Positions 1-6,006 of a stretch of 6,922 bases of DNA are shown in pieces. The position numbers and the translations under genes were made by a program. This stretch comes from Candidatus Gastranaerophilales bacterium. Its GTDB lineage: Bacteria > Cyanobacteriota > Vampirovibrionia > Gastranaerophilales > Gastranaerophilaceae. The stretch covers positions 1 to 6,922 of the forward strand of contig CAAGQE010000028.1 in assembly GCA_900772035.1 (NCBI GenBank). The letters run 5' to 3'. The notes beneath the pieces were generated by a model. The model had not been told where the DNA came from. It did not search any database and saw only the letters and a list, made by a program, of their open reading frames with translations. Each line of letters begins with the position of its first letter. The stretch's first letter is position 1.

Positions 1-99
1 ATTAACGGTTTTTATATCCGAAATGACGGAAGAACCGTATTCGTCAACCGTTTCGACAGATTTCAAAACCGCCGATTCGTTAAGTAAATGTTTGAGCAT
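1..99 (-). CDS. Phage head-closure (stopper)-like protein, N-terminal 33 residues, partial
   Basis: An open frame begins with ATG at 99-97 and runs off the left edge of the window. It starts MLKHLLNESAVLKSV and continues with TVDEYGSSV. A short start followed by a 'DEYG' turn is typical of small head-closure or head-tail adaptor proteins of the SPP1 gp16 type, which cap the connector ring and hold DNA in the filled head. The start lies 11 bases after the stop of the connector gene, with a GAGG ribosome site just upstream. Its place straight after the connector is the usual one for a stopper. Only the N-terminus is visible, so the family call rests mainly on position and this short motif. Confidence 0.5.
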   Translation of the reverse strand, partial: MLKHLLNESAVLKSVETVDEYGSSVISDIKTVN

Positions 100-110
100 A
101 AAACCTCAAT

Positions 111-539
111 CTAGCTTATTCTAAAGGTTTTTGAAGTCCATTTTGAAACAAAATCAACCGCTTGGTTTGACAATAGAACTCCAAGGTTTGAAGTCCCAAA
201 GTAACTCACCTCCGTATTTCCCATTTTTACAGAGGAAATGCCGTATTCAGCATTTTTCGAGTGAGGAGAATTTTGCAAAATTGTTAGGGCTTCCTCACAA
301 ACCGCATATTGAATTTCAACAGGCAATTCGGGCTGAAAGTCACGCGGAAACTCGAGTTTTTGGGCAGATGATTTTTTGTTTCCCACAAAATTGAAATTGT
401 TCACCTTTTTTGTTGCAAAAATAAGCGCATTTGTTTTTTTATCATCACTAAAACCGCCCCAAATATCACAATTCGGATGGTTTTGAAAGTAAGAGTCGGC
501 AAACTCTAAAGTTACAAAAGTATCATCATACAAAATCAT
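111..539 (-). CDS. Phage head-tail connector, DnaT-like family
   Basis: This 142-residue protein matches the pattern of the small phage neck proteins that databases often label 'DnaT-like ssDNA-binding'. Visible hallmarks are the N-terminal FVTLEFADSYF (residues 8-18), a tryptophan at 27, ALIFATKKVNNF (38-49), and the FPR plus LPVEIQYAVCEEAL stretch (64-85). In related phages such proteins sit between capsid and head-closure genes and are thought to form the connector ring below the portal. That position fits here, with capsid upstream and a stopper-like gene downstream. The start is ATG at 539-537 with AAAGGA seven bases upstream. A terminator and a second hairpin precede the gene, so it may be expressed less than the capsid gene. 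A real DnaT-like DNA-binding role is unlikely in this context; the name reflects family similarity only. Confidence 0.75.
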   Translation of the reverse strand: MILYDDTFVTLEFADSYFQNHPNCDIWGGFSDDKKTNALIFATKKVNNFNFVGNKKSSAQKLEFPRDFQPELPVEIQYAVCEEALTILQNSPHSKNAEYGISSVKMGNTEVSYFGTSNLGVLLSNQAVDFVSKWTSKTFRIS

Positions 540-553
540 AAATTAATCCTTTA

Positions 554-578
554 AGAAAAGCCGGACTCGTGGTCCGGC
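554..578 (-). terminator. Intrinsic terminator after the capsid gene
   Basis: Read on the minus strand, GCCGGAC (578-572) pairs with GTCCGGC (566-560) around a five-base loop, and TTTTCTT follows directly. This is a GC-rich seven-pair stem in AT-rich surroundings with a U-tract, the classic intrinsic terminator form. It lies between the capsid stop and the connector ribosome site, so it would trim or reduce transcription into the neck genes and leave capsid mRNA in excess. Confidence 0.75.
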
Positions 579-591
579 GGGGAACAACAAT

Positions 592-611
592 TTGTCAGGC
601 ATTCCTGACAA
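592..611 (-). repeat. Perfect 8-bp hairpin downstream of the capsid gene
   Basis: TTGTCAGG (592-599) and CCTGACAA (604-611) form a perfect eight-pair stem with a four-base loop. No U-tract follows on either strand, so it is not itself a clear terminator. It stands 13 bases upstream of the terminator hairpin in the capsid transcript. A role in protecting the 3' end of capsid mRNA or in processing it is possible but inferred. Confidence 0.6.
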
Positions 612-623
612 CTATACATACAA

Positions 624-1589
624 CTATGAATTTGCTTGAGTTTTTGTTTCGGGAACCAATACCGCAAAGGGATACTTGGCGGTTTTGCCGCGTCTGTTTG
701 CAGGATTTGCGACTTGAACACCCAATCTCATAACGCAACGGAGAGCAACCATGTCTTGTTGAGCGAGGTTGTAAGCGATTGAACCGTCAGTATTTTGGAT
801 AATTGCTTGGTCGAGTACCTTGTAAGTCAAATCCTGTCTGATTGAGTAAACGGCTTTCGAGAAATCGCCCGCAATCATAAGTGCTTTGGTCGTATCGAAA
901 ACACCGCCCGCTTCATCGTAAACGAGAGTTCTTCCGACGAGAGTATTCGGAACTTCCGACGTCAACGCGGGCATATAAAGAAGTTGGTTATTTTTATCTC
1001 TGAGGCTTCTGAACTTGGCTTCCATTGTGCCGTCCGTGTAGAAGCCCGTAACTCTAAAGCCCGATTCTTCAACTTTTGACATCAAACCGCCTTCACCGAT
1101 AATATCATCCGCAACGTCAGAGCCGGTACCGATTGTAACGGTATTACCGGCGGCGATTGCAGCGGGAACGATTGCAGTCGGATAAGAAGCAGGTTTGTTT
1201 GTACCGAAAAATACAGCAGAGTCGATTGCAATACCGAAAGCCTCAACGATTTGCGGTTTTAAAGCCGACCAAATATCGTATGAAGAATCGTCCAAAACTG
1301 CCTCGGGAATGGGGATAATAACCGCAATTTCTTCAGCCGTGAGGGTCAATTTGTCCCATTCGGCATTTGTAGTTTTCTTTTGCGCAGTATCACCGTTTAA
1401 GAAATATGCGTTCGGTAAAGAAGCCGCAATCGGCAATGTTTGTTGCTTTGCGCTCATGTTCGGAAGTTGTTTAAACATTCTGAGAGCCGCAGAAGAAGTC
1501 GGCATATTTTGAATAATTTCGCTGGAAACTTCTGTCGGAATAAGCGCGTCAGCATTGGTTCTTGAAATATAAAGTGCATCTTGTGTCAT
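624..1589 (-). CDS. Major capsid protein, HK97 fold
   Basis: This 321-residue protein builds the icosahedral head shell. It shows the usual layout of the HK97-type Phage_capsid family: LIPTEVSSEIIQ (16-27) at the start of the mature-type region, an extended loop region with LPNAYFLNGDTAQ (58-70), KLTLTAEEIAVIIPIPEAVL (80-99), an alpha-rich spine helix around 105-125, AVFFGTN (125-131), and a C-terminal beta segment with DMVALRCVMRLGVQV (279-293). There is no long N-terminal delta domain and no protease gene nearby. With a separate scaffold just upstream, this suggests an uncleaved capsid, as in SPP1-like phages. The start is ATG at 1589-1587 with AAGGAG at 1604-1599. The gene is followed by two hairpins, including an intrinsic terminator. 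The family call is secure; the assembly mode is inferred from context. Confidence 0.92.
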   Translation of the reverse strand: MTQDALYISRTNADALIPTEVSSEIIQNMPTSSAALRMFKQLPNMSAKQQTLPIAASLPNAYFLNGDTAQKKTTNAEWDKLTLTAEEIAVIIPIPEAVLDDSSYDIWSALKPQIVEAFGIAIDSAVFFGTNKPASYPTAIVPAAIAAGNTVTIGTGSDVADDIIGEGGLMSKVEESGFRVTGFYTDGTMEAKFRSLRDKNNQLLYMPALTSEVPNTLVGRTLVYDEAGGVFDTTKALMIAGDFSKAVYSIRQDLTYKVLDQAIIQNTDGSIAYNLAQQDMVALRCVMRLGVQVANPANRRGKTAKYPFAVLVPETKTQANS

Positions 1590-1609
1590 TTGTAAGGTCT
1601 CCTTAACTT

Positions 1610-2074
1610 TTATCTGCCTAATGCAGAGCGAATATAATTGTTCATTTGTTGAGAAGGGGTGTAATTAGACGCTCTGCCGCCCCTAAAGGAATATCCGTGT
1701 TTTGTTTTTGGCTTGTCAAAAAGGAAAGAATTATCCTTTGAGTAGAGCGACAAAAATTCGTCCAAGTCGTTGCAATCAGAGGGAATATCCCTAAGAGCAA
1801 GTTCCGGTTTTTTGCAACCCTTAATTTGCAATTTATGCAAAATTTCCTGCTCCCTTTTTGAGTTCAAAACACGTTTGTATTCCTGTTGCAAATCGTCGAA
1901 TTGCCTTTGAACAGCCTCTTTTTCCTCATTTGAGGTTTTAAGCGCAGTTCTATATTTCGCACATTCTTTGTGCAACTTCGCAATTTCGGGCGATTTACTC
2001 AATCTTGAATCCACAGGTTCCAAGTTTGAAAATTCAACAGCCGCAGGCTGTTTATCAGTTTGTCCATCAGACAT
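1610..2074 (-). CDS. Phage capsid scaffolding protein
   Basis: This 154-residue, highly charged protein has a polar N-terminus, a predicted coiled coil from about 30 to 85 (HKECAKYRTAL through KREQEILHKLQ), and a short basic C-terminus ending SQQMNNYIRSALGR. That layout is typical of small phage scaffolds of the GP20-like type, whose C-terminal basic helix docks on the inside of the capsid shell while the coiled coil dimerises; the scaffold leaves before DNA packaging. It lies directly upstream of the capsid gene with a 20-base gap, the usual place. The start is ATG at 2074-2072, five bases after AAAGGAG (2086-2080). No catalytic protease motif is visible, so it is a scaffold alone and not a protease-scaffold fusion. 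Confidence 0.8.
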   Translation of the reverse strand: MSDGQTDKQPAAVEFSNLEPVDSRLSKSPEIAKLHKECAKYRTALKTSNEEKEAVQRQFDDLQQEYKRVLNSKREQEILHKLQIKGCKKPELALRDIPSDCNDLDEFLSLYSKDNSFLFDKPKTKHGYSFRGGRASNYTPSQQMNNYIRSALGR

Positions 2075-2106
2075 AATTTCTCCTTTCTGATGTAAAATTT
2101 GTGTAC

Positions 2107-2694
2107 TTAAAGCATTTTTTTAATGCCGTTTAAAAAATTTATGCAATTTTGCGTTTGTTTTTTTTCGTTGGCTTTTTCGATTTCTTTTAGTTGTTTTGCC
2201 AATGAAATCAAGGAAAAGCAAAACATTCTCGGCGTAGCATTCCAAAACTCGGAATCGCTCCATTTCAGAAAGTTTTTTGCCAATGCATAACTTCCCTCAA
2301 AATCGTATTCAAAAGATGACGAAGCCTCTTGTTTGTAACCTTTTATAAGGTAATTCAAATCCGCTTTCAAAGTTTGCGTTTCGGGCATAAGATTTTTGAA
2401 ATGCACCTTGAATGTCGCAAGTTGCGTCAGGTCGATTTCAGGCTGAGCAATTAGTTTTGCCTTAACTTTTTGCATTCCGACGGCACCATGATGCTTGAAA
2501 ACAGAAACCGCAAGCAAATCAATCAAAGTTTTTGACGGCAAATTTTCCCTAAACAAAAACCTGTCATATACCTCGTAAAACCCAAGCCCCGTAACTGTTT
2601 GAAGCACATCAAGAGACTTGTGGTCAAATTCGCATTCGTAAAAATCCTTGCCGAGTTCAATAAGACAAGGAAAACTGTTAATGTTTGTTTTCAT
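2107..2694 (-). CDS. Tail assembly chaperone-like protein
   Basis: This is a 195-residue protein starting at ATG 2694-2692, one base after the tape-measure stop codon, so the two are probably translationally coupled. A GTG at 2703-2701 would add three residues but overlaps the upstream gene. The N-terminal half (ELGKDFYECEFDHKSLDVLQTVTG, residues 13-36) resembles tail assembly chaperones, which bind the tape measure before tube polymerisation. The C-terminal half has SDSEFWNATPRMF (147-159), like the 'FW.xTP' motif of the gene-transfer-agent type chaperone family (Phage_TAC_6). Lysine-rich helices close the protein. An A8 run near the 3' end could be slippery, but shifting there reaches a stop within about a dozen codons, so no lambda G/GT-style extension is made. 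Its place after the tape-measure gene, before scaffold, is unusual. Confidence 0.55.
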   Translation of the reverse strand: MKTNINSFPCLIELGKDFYECEFDHKSLDVLQTVTGLGFYEVYDRFLFRENLPSKTLIDLLAVSVFKHHGAVGMQKVKAKLIAQPEIDLTQLATFKVHFKNLMPETQTLKADLNYLIKGYKQEASSSFEYDFEGSYALAKNFLKWSDSEFWNATPRMFCFSLISLAKQLKEIEKANEKKQTQNCINFLNGIKKML

Positions 2695-2695
2695 C

Positions 2696-3589
2696 CTACG
2701 CACCGCCTGTCATATAGCGCAAATTCGCGTTGTTATACTTGATATTTTCTGCAGTAATTGATGCCAAAAGATTTTTATTTTCAATCAAATATTGTTGAAC
2801 GTCCTTTGCATCCCAAGCCTTGACATTGAAGTTATTAACAACAATTTTATTTTTTTGATTGTCATCTTTTGAAAAAGATGCATTTTCCGAGGGGCTGAGG
2901 ACGCGCTCGCCGCCTTTTAGCAGCGCAAGGTACTCTTGTGTACCCGGAAGTGTATAACTCGCCCCTGAGGGTATTACACCGCCTGTATGGTGCGACTTAA
3001 TTCCGGAAAAAATACCCAAAAAAGAACGCAACATTCCCGAAATTCCAAATCCGCCACTTGAAAATCCCGACAAAGAGGACAAAAAGTTAGAATTTGCAAC
3101 CGAATTAAATATTGAGGAAGAAACAGACTCTGCAAGACTTTTAATGAAATATCGCTTTAAATCGTCCATAAGCGACTTCATTGACTGAGAAAAACTTTGC
3201 GATTTTGTCAGCACTCTGTCAAACGAGGAATTAAAAATCTTCGCAAAATCAGTCGCATCCAGCCCCATTTGGGACAACACGGGTAAAGTATCCTCAAAAG
3301 ATTTAGAAAGACTTTGAAGCTGCTCTTTTTGCGAATTGTCGGTGATTTGAACGTTTAAGCGTTGCTTCAAATCGGAAAATTTTTGTGTTTGCACAATCAG
3401 TTCTTTAATTTGAGTAATCTCGTTTTCGTATTCGGACGGCTTTGCATTTTTTGCAAAATCCGTGAGTTTCACGATTGATTCCGTAGCCTTTTCGGATGGC
3501 GAAATCAGGCTCAATACTTCGTTTTTTAGTTTATCAACCATCTCTGTCAACGACTTAACCGAATTACTTATTTTTTCATTTTTAAACAT
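2696..3589 (-). CDS. Short phage tail tape measure protein
   Basis: This 297-residue protein looks like a compact tape measure, which sets tail length inside the tube and helps DNA exit. Residues 1-100 are helical and coiled-coil-like (KSLTEMVDKLKNEVLSL). A helical stretch at 115-165 leads to a Gly/Ser-rich hydrophobic segment (170-198). The C-terminus is the best evidence: HTGGVIPSG (201-209), LLKGGERVLSPSE (223-235) and NNFNVKAWDAKDVQQYL (252-268) form the block seen at the end of many tape measures. It is far shorter than common tape measures (often 600-1500 residues). The start, ATG 3589-3587 with AAGGAG four bases upstream (3599-3594), looks native, arguing against simple 5' truncation. 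It lies right after the large terminase, where a portal would be expected. The alternative, a minor tail protein sharing this C-terminal domain, is possible. Confidence 0.7.
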   Translation of the reverse strand: MFKNEKISNSVKSLTEMVDKLKNEVLSLISPSEKATESIVKLTDFAKNAKPSEYENEITQIKELIVQTQKFSDLKQRLNVQITDNSQKEQLQSLSKSFEDTLPVLSQMGLDATDFAKIFNSSFDRVLTKSQSFSQSMKSLMDDLKRYFIKSLAESVSSSIFNSVANSNFLSSLSGFSSGGFGISGMLRSFLGIFSGIKSHHTGGVIPSGASYTLPGTQEYLALLKGGERVLSPSENASFSKDDNQKNKIVVNNFNVKAWDAKDVQQYLIENKNLLASITAENIKYNNANLRYMTGGA

Positions 3590-3610
3590 ATTTCTCCTTG
3601 TTAGGCATAC

Positions 3611-4903
3611 CTAGCATATATGCTTTTTGAAATGCGTTTCGTAAAATGCGACGGCATACCTCGTTTCATCCATAGAATCGTCGTTTTGCTTGATTGGAGT
3701 GTCTTCTTCAAACCGAGAAGAAAGTTTTTCATCAATCGAAGGATAACGGTAAGTTTTAAACTCTTTAATCGTGTTTTTACACCGCTCGGCATTGATTATC
3801 AGACGATCTTTGTTAATTATTCCTCTCAAAATCGAAATACTGTCTTGCAGATGAGGTTTTTCGGAATAAATAATCATATCCCGCAGGCAACATCTTAACT
3901 TGTAATTCAACTCGGGACGGGCATTATCGGCATTTAAAAACCGAAAATAGCGACCGTATTCTTGTTGTTTAGCCAAAATCCACTCAATCACCGCCTCTTC
4001 GTCTATGCGAGAGCCGTAAAGTTCGTCAATTTTGTAATAAACATTATTTGATGTTATGCCGTACAAACCGCATGACAGCGGGTGATTCCAACCCCAGTCC
4101 AAACCGAGAAAGAAATCAATAAATTCATTATTTTTAATTTTTGTTAGGATGTCCGAACAAACACAAGTATGTTTCGCCTCGGAAAAAGTATCGTAAACCA
4201 ATCCGTCCGCAACAACCCAAAGCCCTTTTATTTTGCGGGCCTCAAACGCACCTGAGTACAACTTTTTTTGATTATTTATAAAAGTTTTACTCAAATTGGC
4301 ATTATCGTCCATCGTAAAATGAAAATAGTCAAAAACCTCGGCAACATCTTTGTTTCCCTCGAGAAACGGCTTTATTTTCTCCGTATACAACCAATGATTT
4401 GGGCTTTCAGGATTGGAATCGGCGATAAAGCGTGCATTCTCAGAGGTTAAGCGGCTCAGCGCCATATTATAAAAAGAATAATGATGTTTAGGAAGTTCAT
4501 TTGCATACCAAAAATCCCACGTACCGCCTTGAATTGAGGCGGAACTGTCGGACTTCCCTCCGCCCACAACCAAACAGTTGTATGTTTTGCCCCACAATTT
4601 AACGTCAAGTTCACCAGATTGGGAGTTATAGCGGCACTTCGCGCCGTGGTAATTTTTTAAATACGGAATCAACTCGGACAAAACGTTTGTCTTTACCGTG
4701 TTTTTTGAATACCCCGAAAACACTTTCAAATATTCATTTCCGACAAATTGAAACATCCACGGAATTTTATAGATGATAGAAAGCGTTTTCCCCGAACGGG
4801 TGGCACCGTCGCAAAGGGTAAAAAACTTCATGTCCAAAGGGTTTTTAGCCAAAAACCGCCTATGAACCTTGCTGTATTTAGATTTAGACCAATCAATCGG
4901 CAT
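3611..4903 (-). CDS. terL: Terminase large subunit (PBSX-like ATPase and nuclease)
   Basis: This 430-residue protein is the packaging motor: an ATPase that pumps DNA into the procapsid plus a nuclease that cuts the concatemer. The ATPase half shows a Walker A loop, GATRSGKT (33-40), a Walker B-type strand with catalytic glutamate, DFWYANE (130-136), and a coupling motif, ADSNPESPNHW (161-171). The RNase H-like nuclease half shows the expected acidic residues at D269 (LGLDWGW), D326 (NADNARP) and the C-terminal DDSMDETRYA (408-417). All key residues are present, so it appears intact. I chose ATG 4903-4901, which overlaps the end of the small terminase by 11 bases and has a weak GGCGGA site; a TTG at 4954 would add 17 residues but has no ribosome site. 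It is followed 21 bases later by the tape-measure gene, not a portal. Confidence 0.92.
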   Translation of the reverse strand: MPIDWSKSKYSKVHRRFLAKNPLDMKFFTLCDGATRSGKTLSIIYKIPWMFQFVGNEYLKVFSGYSKNTVKTNVLSELIPYLKNYHGAKCRYNSQSGELDVKLWGKTYNCLVVGGGKSDSSASIQGGTWDFWYANELPKHHYSFYNMALSRLTSENARFIADSNPESPNHWLYTEKIKPFLEGNKDVAEVFDYFHFTMDDNANLSKTFINNQKKLYSGAFEARKIKGLWVVADGLVYDTFSEAKHTCVCSDILTKIKNNEFIDFFLGLDWGWNHPLSCGLYGITSNNVYYKIDELYGSRIDEEAVIEWILAKQQEYGRYFRFLNADNARPELNYKLRCCLRDMIIYSEKPHLQDSISILRGIINKDRLIINAERCKNTIKEFKTYRYPSIDEKLSSRFEEDTPIKQNDDSMDETRYAVAFYETHFKKHIC

Positions 4904-5303
4904 TTTCGTCCGCCATTTTTTCCAAACTTTCGAGATAAGCCTTTTGAATTTCAAGAGGAAACATACCGTCGGATTTGGCTTCTTTCGTGCTGCTGCTCAT
5001 AGCCTTGCGCTCTTCCGGAGTGGCTAAGATTTTATATAAAGCGATTTGCAAAGTCGGAGTGGAACTTTCGTACCATTTAGCGCGTAATTTTTGCTTTATC
5101 ATTGTTTTATTGTTCTCAATAGCCTCTTTAACCGCATCGGATTTGTCTAAACCGTACACGTAAAAAGTTGATTTTGAAAAAGGCAAAAGCGCGATTAAAT
5201 CTGTCACAAAAAGTATTTTGTAATCCGAAATGAGTTGCAAGCATTGCTTTACCAACTTATTATATTGAGTCTTGGAAACAGGTAGATTTTTTTTAGCAGC
5301 CAT
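4893..5303 (-). CDS. terS: Terminase small subunit-like protein
   Basis: This 136-residue protein (start ATG 5303-5301) precedes and overlaps the large terminase, the normal small-subunit position. Residues 34-54, FVTDLIALLPFSKSTFYVYGL, read as a helix-turn-helix, as found in small terminases that recognise the packaging site. The middle is helical and charged, suited to ring oligomerisation, and the C-terminal tail is acidic (EKMADENAD), suited to contact with the large subunit. I chose ATG 5303 because GAGGAA stands about five bases upstream and the gap to the previous stop is seven bases; ATG 5339 would add 12 residues, overlap the previous gene by 29 bases and has no ribosome site. The role is inferred from the HTH and position, since small terminases diverge strongly in sequence. 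Confidence 0.75.
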   Translation of the reverse strand: MAAKKNLPVSKTQYNKLVKQCLQLISDYKILFVTDLIALLPFSKSTFYVYGLDKSDAVKEAIENNKTMIKQKLRAKWYESSTPTLQIALYKILATPEERKAMSSSTKEAKSDGMFPLEIQKAYLESLEKMADENAD

Positions 5304-5310
5304 AAATTCC

Positions 5311-5709
5311 TCAAATTTTTGAATAACGGGTAACGACATCGCCCAATAATTCAGTTTTATTATTAAAGTTTTTTCTCAACTGAACGTAAATAGGCTGATT
5401 GTGAGAATCAAAGCGGGAAGTCTTTCTATACGCGCCGAAATAGTAGTTTTCACCATTCCATGTGCCGTTTTTAACAGACTTCATATTACGTTCATGTTGA
5501 ATTTGAGCCTTTTCGTAGGCTCTGAGGGCTTTTACACCCCTTCTTTCTTTTACTGTCACCTCATAGTTGACACTCTGCTCAATCAATCTGGACACACGGA
5601 TTCCGCAGTTCGGACAATGTCCGTATTCCAAACATCTGTACAATTTGTCTTTTTTGGGCAACACAATCTTTTCGGCAGCATAAAAATGCTGTCCACAACA
5701 AGATAACAA
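5311..5709 (-). CDS. Unrecognised Cys-rich, zinc-ribbon-like phage protein
   Basis: This is a 132-residue protein of no family I recognise. Its N-terminus carries cysteines at 4 and 5 (LSCCGQ), 26 (YRCLEYG) and a CPNCG knuckle at 32-36, together enough for one zinc-binding ribbon. The rest is basic (KERRGVKALRAYEKAQIQHERNMK, in part) and ends in an aromatic, Asn-rich region, which suggests nucleic-acid binding but shows no nuclease motif; in particular there is no clear HNH site. The start is taken as TTG 5709-5707, because AAGGAGG (5724-5718) lies eight bases upstream. An in-frame TTG at 5727 has no such site, and no in-frame ATG exists near the N-terminus. It is the first gene of the leftward operon, seven bases ahead of the small terminase. 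A regulatory or packaging-accessory role is a guess. Confidence 0.6.
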   Translation of the reverse strand: MLSCCGQHFYAAEKIVLPKKDKLYRCLEYGHCPNCGIRVSRLIEQSVNYEVTVKERRGVKALRAYEKAQIQHERNMKSVKNGTWNGENYYFGAYRKTSRFDSHNQPIYVQLRKNFNNKTELLGDVVTRYSKI

Positions 5710-5717
5710 ACCAAACC

Positions 5718-5724
5718 CCTCCTT
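5718..5724 (-). promoter_or_regulatory. Strong ribosome binding site deciding a TTG start
   Basis: AAGGAGG on the minus strand, eight bases before TTG 5709-5707, is the strongest ribosome site in the window. It lies inside the longer reading frame that could begin at TTG 5727, which makes the shorter start the better one. Confidence 0.7.
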
Positions 5725-5776
5725 CAAATAAAAGATTTTTCAGTATTTACGCCTGTAAAGGACTTATGTAAAACTT

Positions 5777-5798
5777 TAAAATCAAAAGGCTGATTTTA
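5777..5798. repeat. Perfect palindrome over the likely transcription start (operator candidate)
   Basis: TAAAATCA (5777-5784) and TGATTTTA (5791-5798) are perfect inverted repeats around a six-base centre. The right arm abuts the -10 element of the proposed leftward promoter, so the palindrome would cover +1 and early transcribed bases. This is a usual place for a repressor site. It could also fold in the leader mRNA, but the stem has only one G-C pair. Confidence 0.45.
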
Positions 5799-5826
5799 CT
5801 ATAACAAGATTTTTTTACCTCTGCAA
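5798..5826 (-). promoter_or_regulatory. Likely promoter of the leftward packaging operon
   Basis: On the minus strand, TTGCAG (5826-5821) is followed after 17 bases by TATAGT (5803-5798), which is preceded by TG at 5806-5805 to make an extended -10 (TGTTATAGT). The -10 matches consensus in five of six positions; the -35 matches only in its TTG. Transcription would begin near 5791, about 80 bases ahead of the zinc-ribbon-like gene. Confidence 0.5.
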
Positions 5827-5852
5827 GTTAGGGTGTATAACAAATATAACAA
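5800..5852. repeat. Three copies of TATAACAA
   Basis: The octamer TATAACAA occurs exactly at 5800-5807, 5836-5843 and 5845-5852. Read on the minus strand each is TTGTTATA, giving an extended -10 core (TG-T-TATA). The last two are spaced by nine bases start to start. They may be tandem promoters or binding sites for an activator or repressor. Confidence 0.55.
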
Positions 5853-5861
5853 GTGTGACAA
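5834..5861 (-). promoter_or_regulatory. Second leftward promoter candidate
   Basis: On the minus strand, TTGTCA (5861-5856) is followed after 16 bases by TATACA (5839-5834), with an extended -10 TG at 5842-5841. Its -35 overlaps the left arm of a spaced inverted repeat, so it might be under repressor control. Weaker than the downstream candidate. Confidence 0.35.
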
Positions 5862-5913
5862 GGAAAACGGATTGTAAATTTTTTGTTACACACAACGAAA
5901 ATCAACCTTGTCA
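5856..5913. repeat. Spaced inverted repeat TGACAAGG / CCTTGTCA
   Basis: TGACAAGG (5856-5863) recurs perfectly inverted as CCTTGTCA (5906-5913), 42 bases apart. A related pair, GTGTGACAA (5853-5861) and TTGTTACAC (5883-5891), is inverted with one mismatch. The right arm contains TTGACA on the minus strand (5914-5909), which could be a -35 with TGTAAC 18 bases on. The layout suggests paired binding sites of one regulator, by inference. Confidence 0.4.
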
Positions 5914-6006
5914 AACAAGCCAAAAACACCAGTATTCATTGACTTTTCAGAAATTCAAAAAGCGGAATTTATACAAAGATTAAAATATAGAACAAAAATC
6001 ATGCGC

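Noticed and set aside
131..394. An 87-codon plus-strand frame opposite the connector gene
   Set aside because: It is antisense to a gene with clear family features, and shows no domain or ribosome site of its own.
111..539. Reading the connector as a real DnaT-type replication protein
   Set aside because: Its place between capsid and head-closure genes and its small size fit a neck protein; no replication genes are near.
1195..1512. A 105-codon plus-strand frame opposite the capsid gene
   Set aside because: It is a shadow of the capsid coding sequence with no independent support.
2107..2175. A8 slippery run near the end of the chaperone-like gene, as for a lambda G/GT-type programmed frameshift
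   Set aside because: A -1 shift reaches a stop after about a dozen codons, before the normal stop, and a +1 shift stops even sooner; no downstream frame is joined.
3613..3624. Perfect palindrome AGCATATATGCT at the large-terminase stop codon
   Set aside because: It has no loop or U-tract for a terminator, and a self-complementary 12-mer in AT-rich DNA is weak evidence for a site.
3604..3661. Nine-base direct repeat GGCATACCT (3604-3612 and 3653-3661) at the end of the large terminase gene, considered as a recombination scar for portal loss
   Set aside because: Both copies are short, one lies within conserved terminase coding sequence, and a deletion by recombination would leave a single copy.
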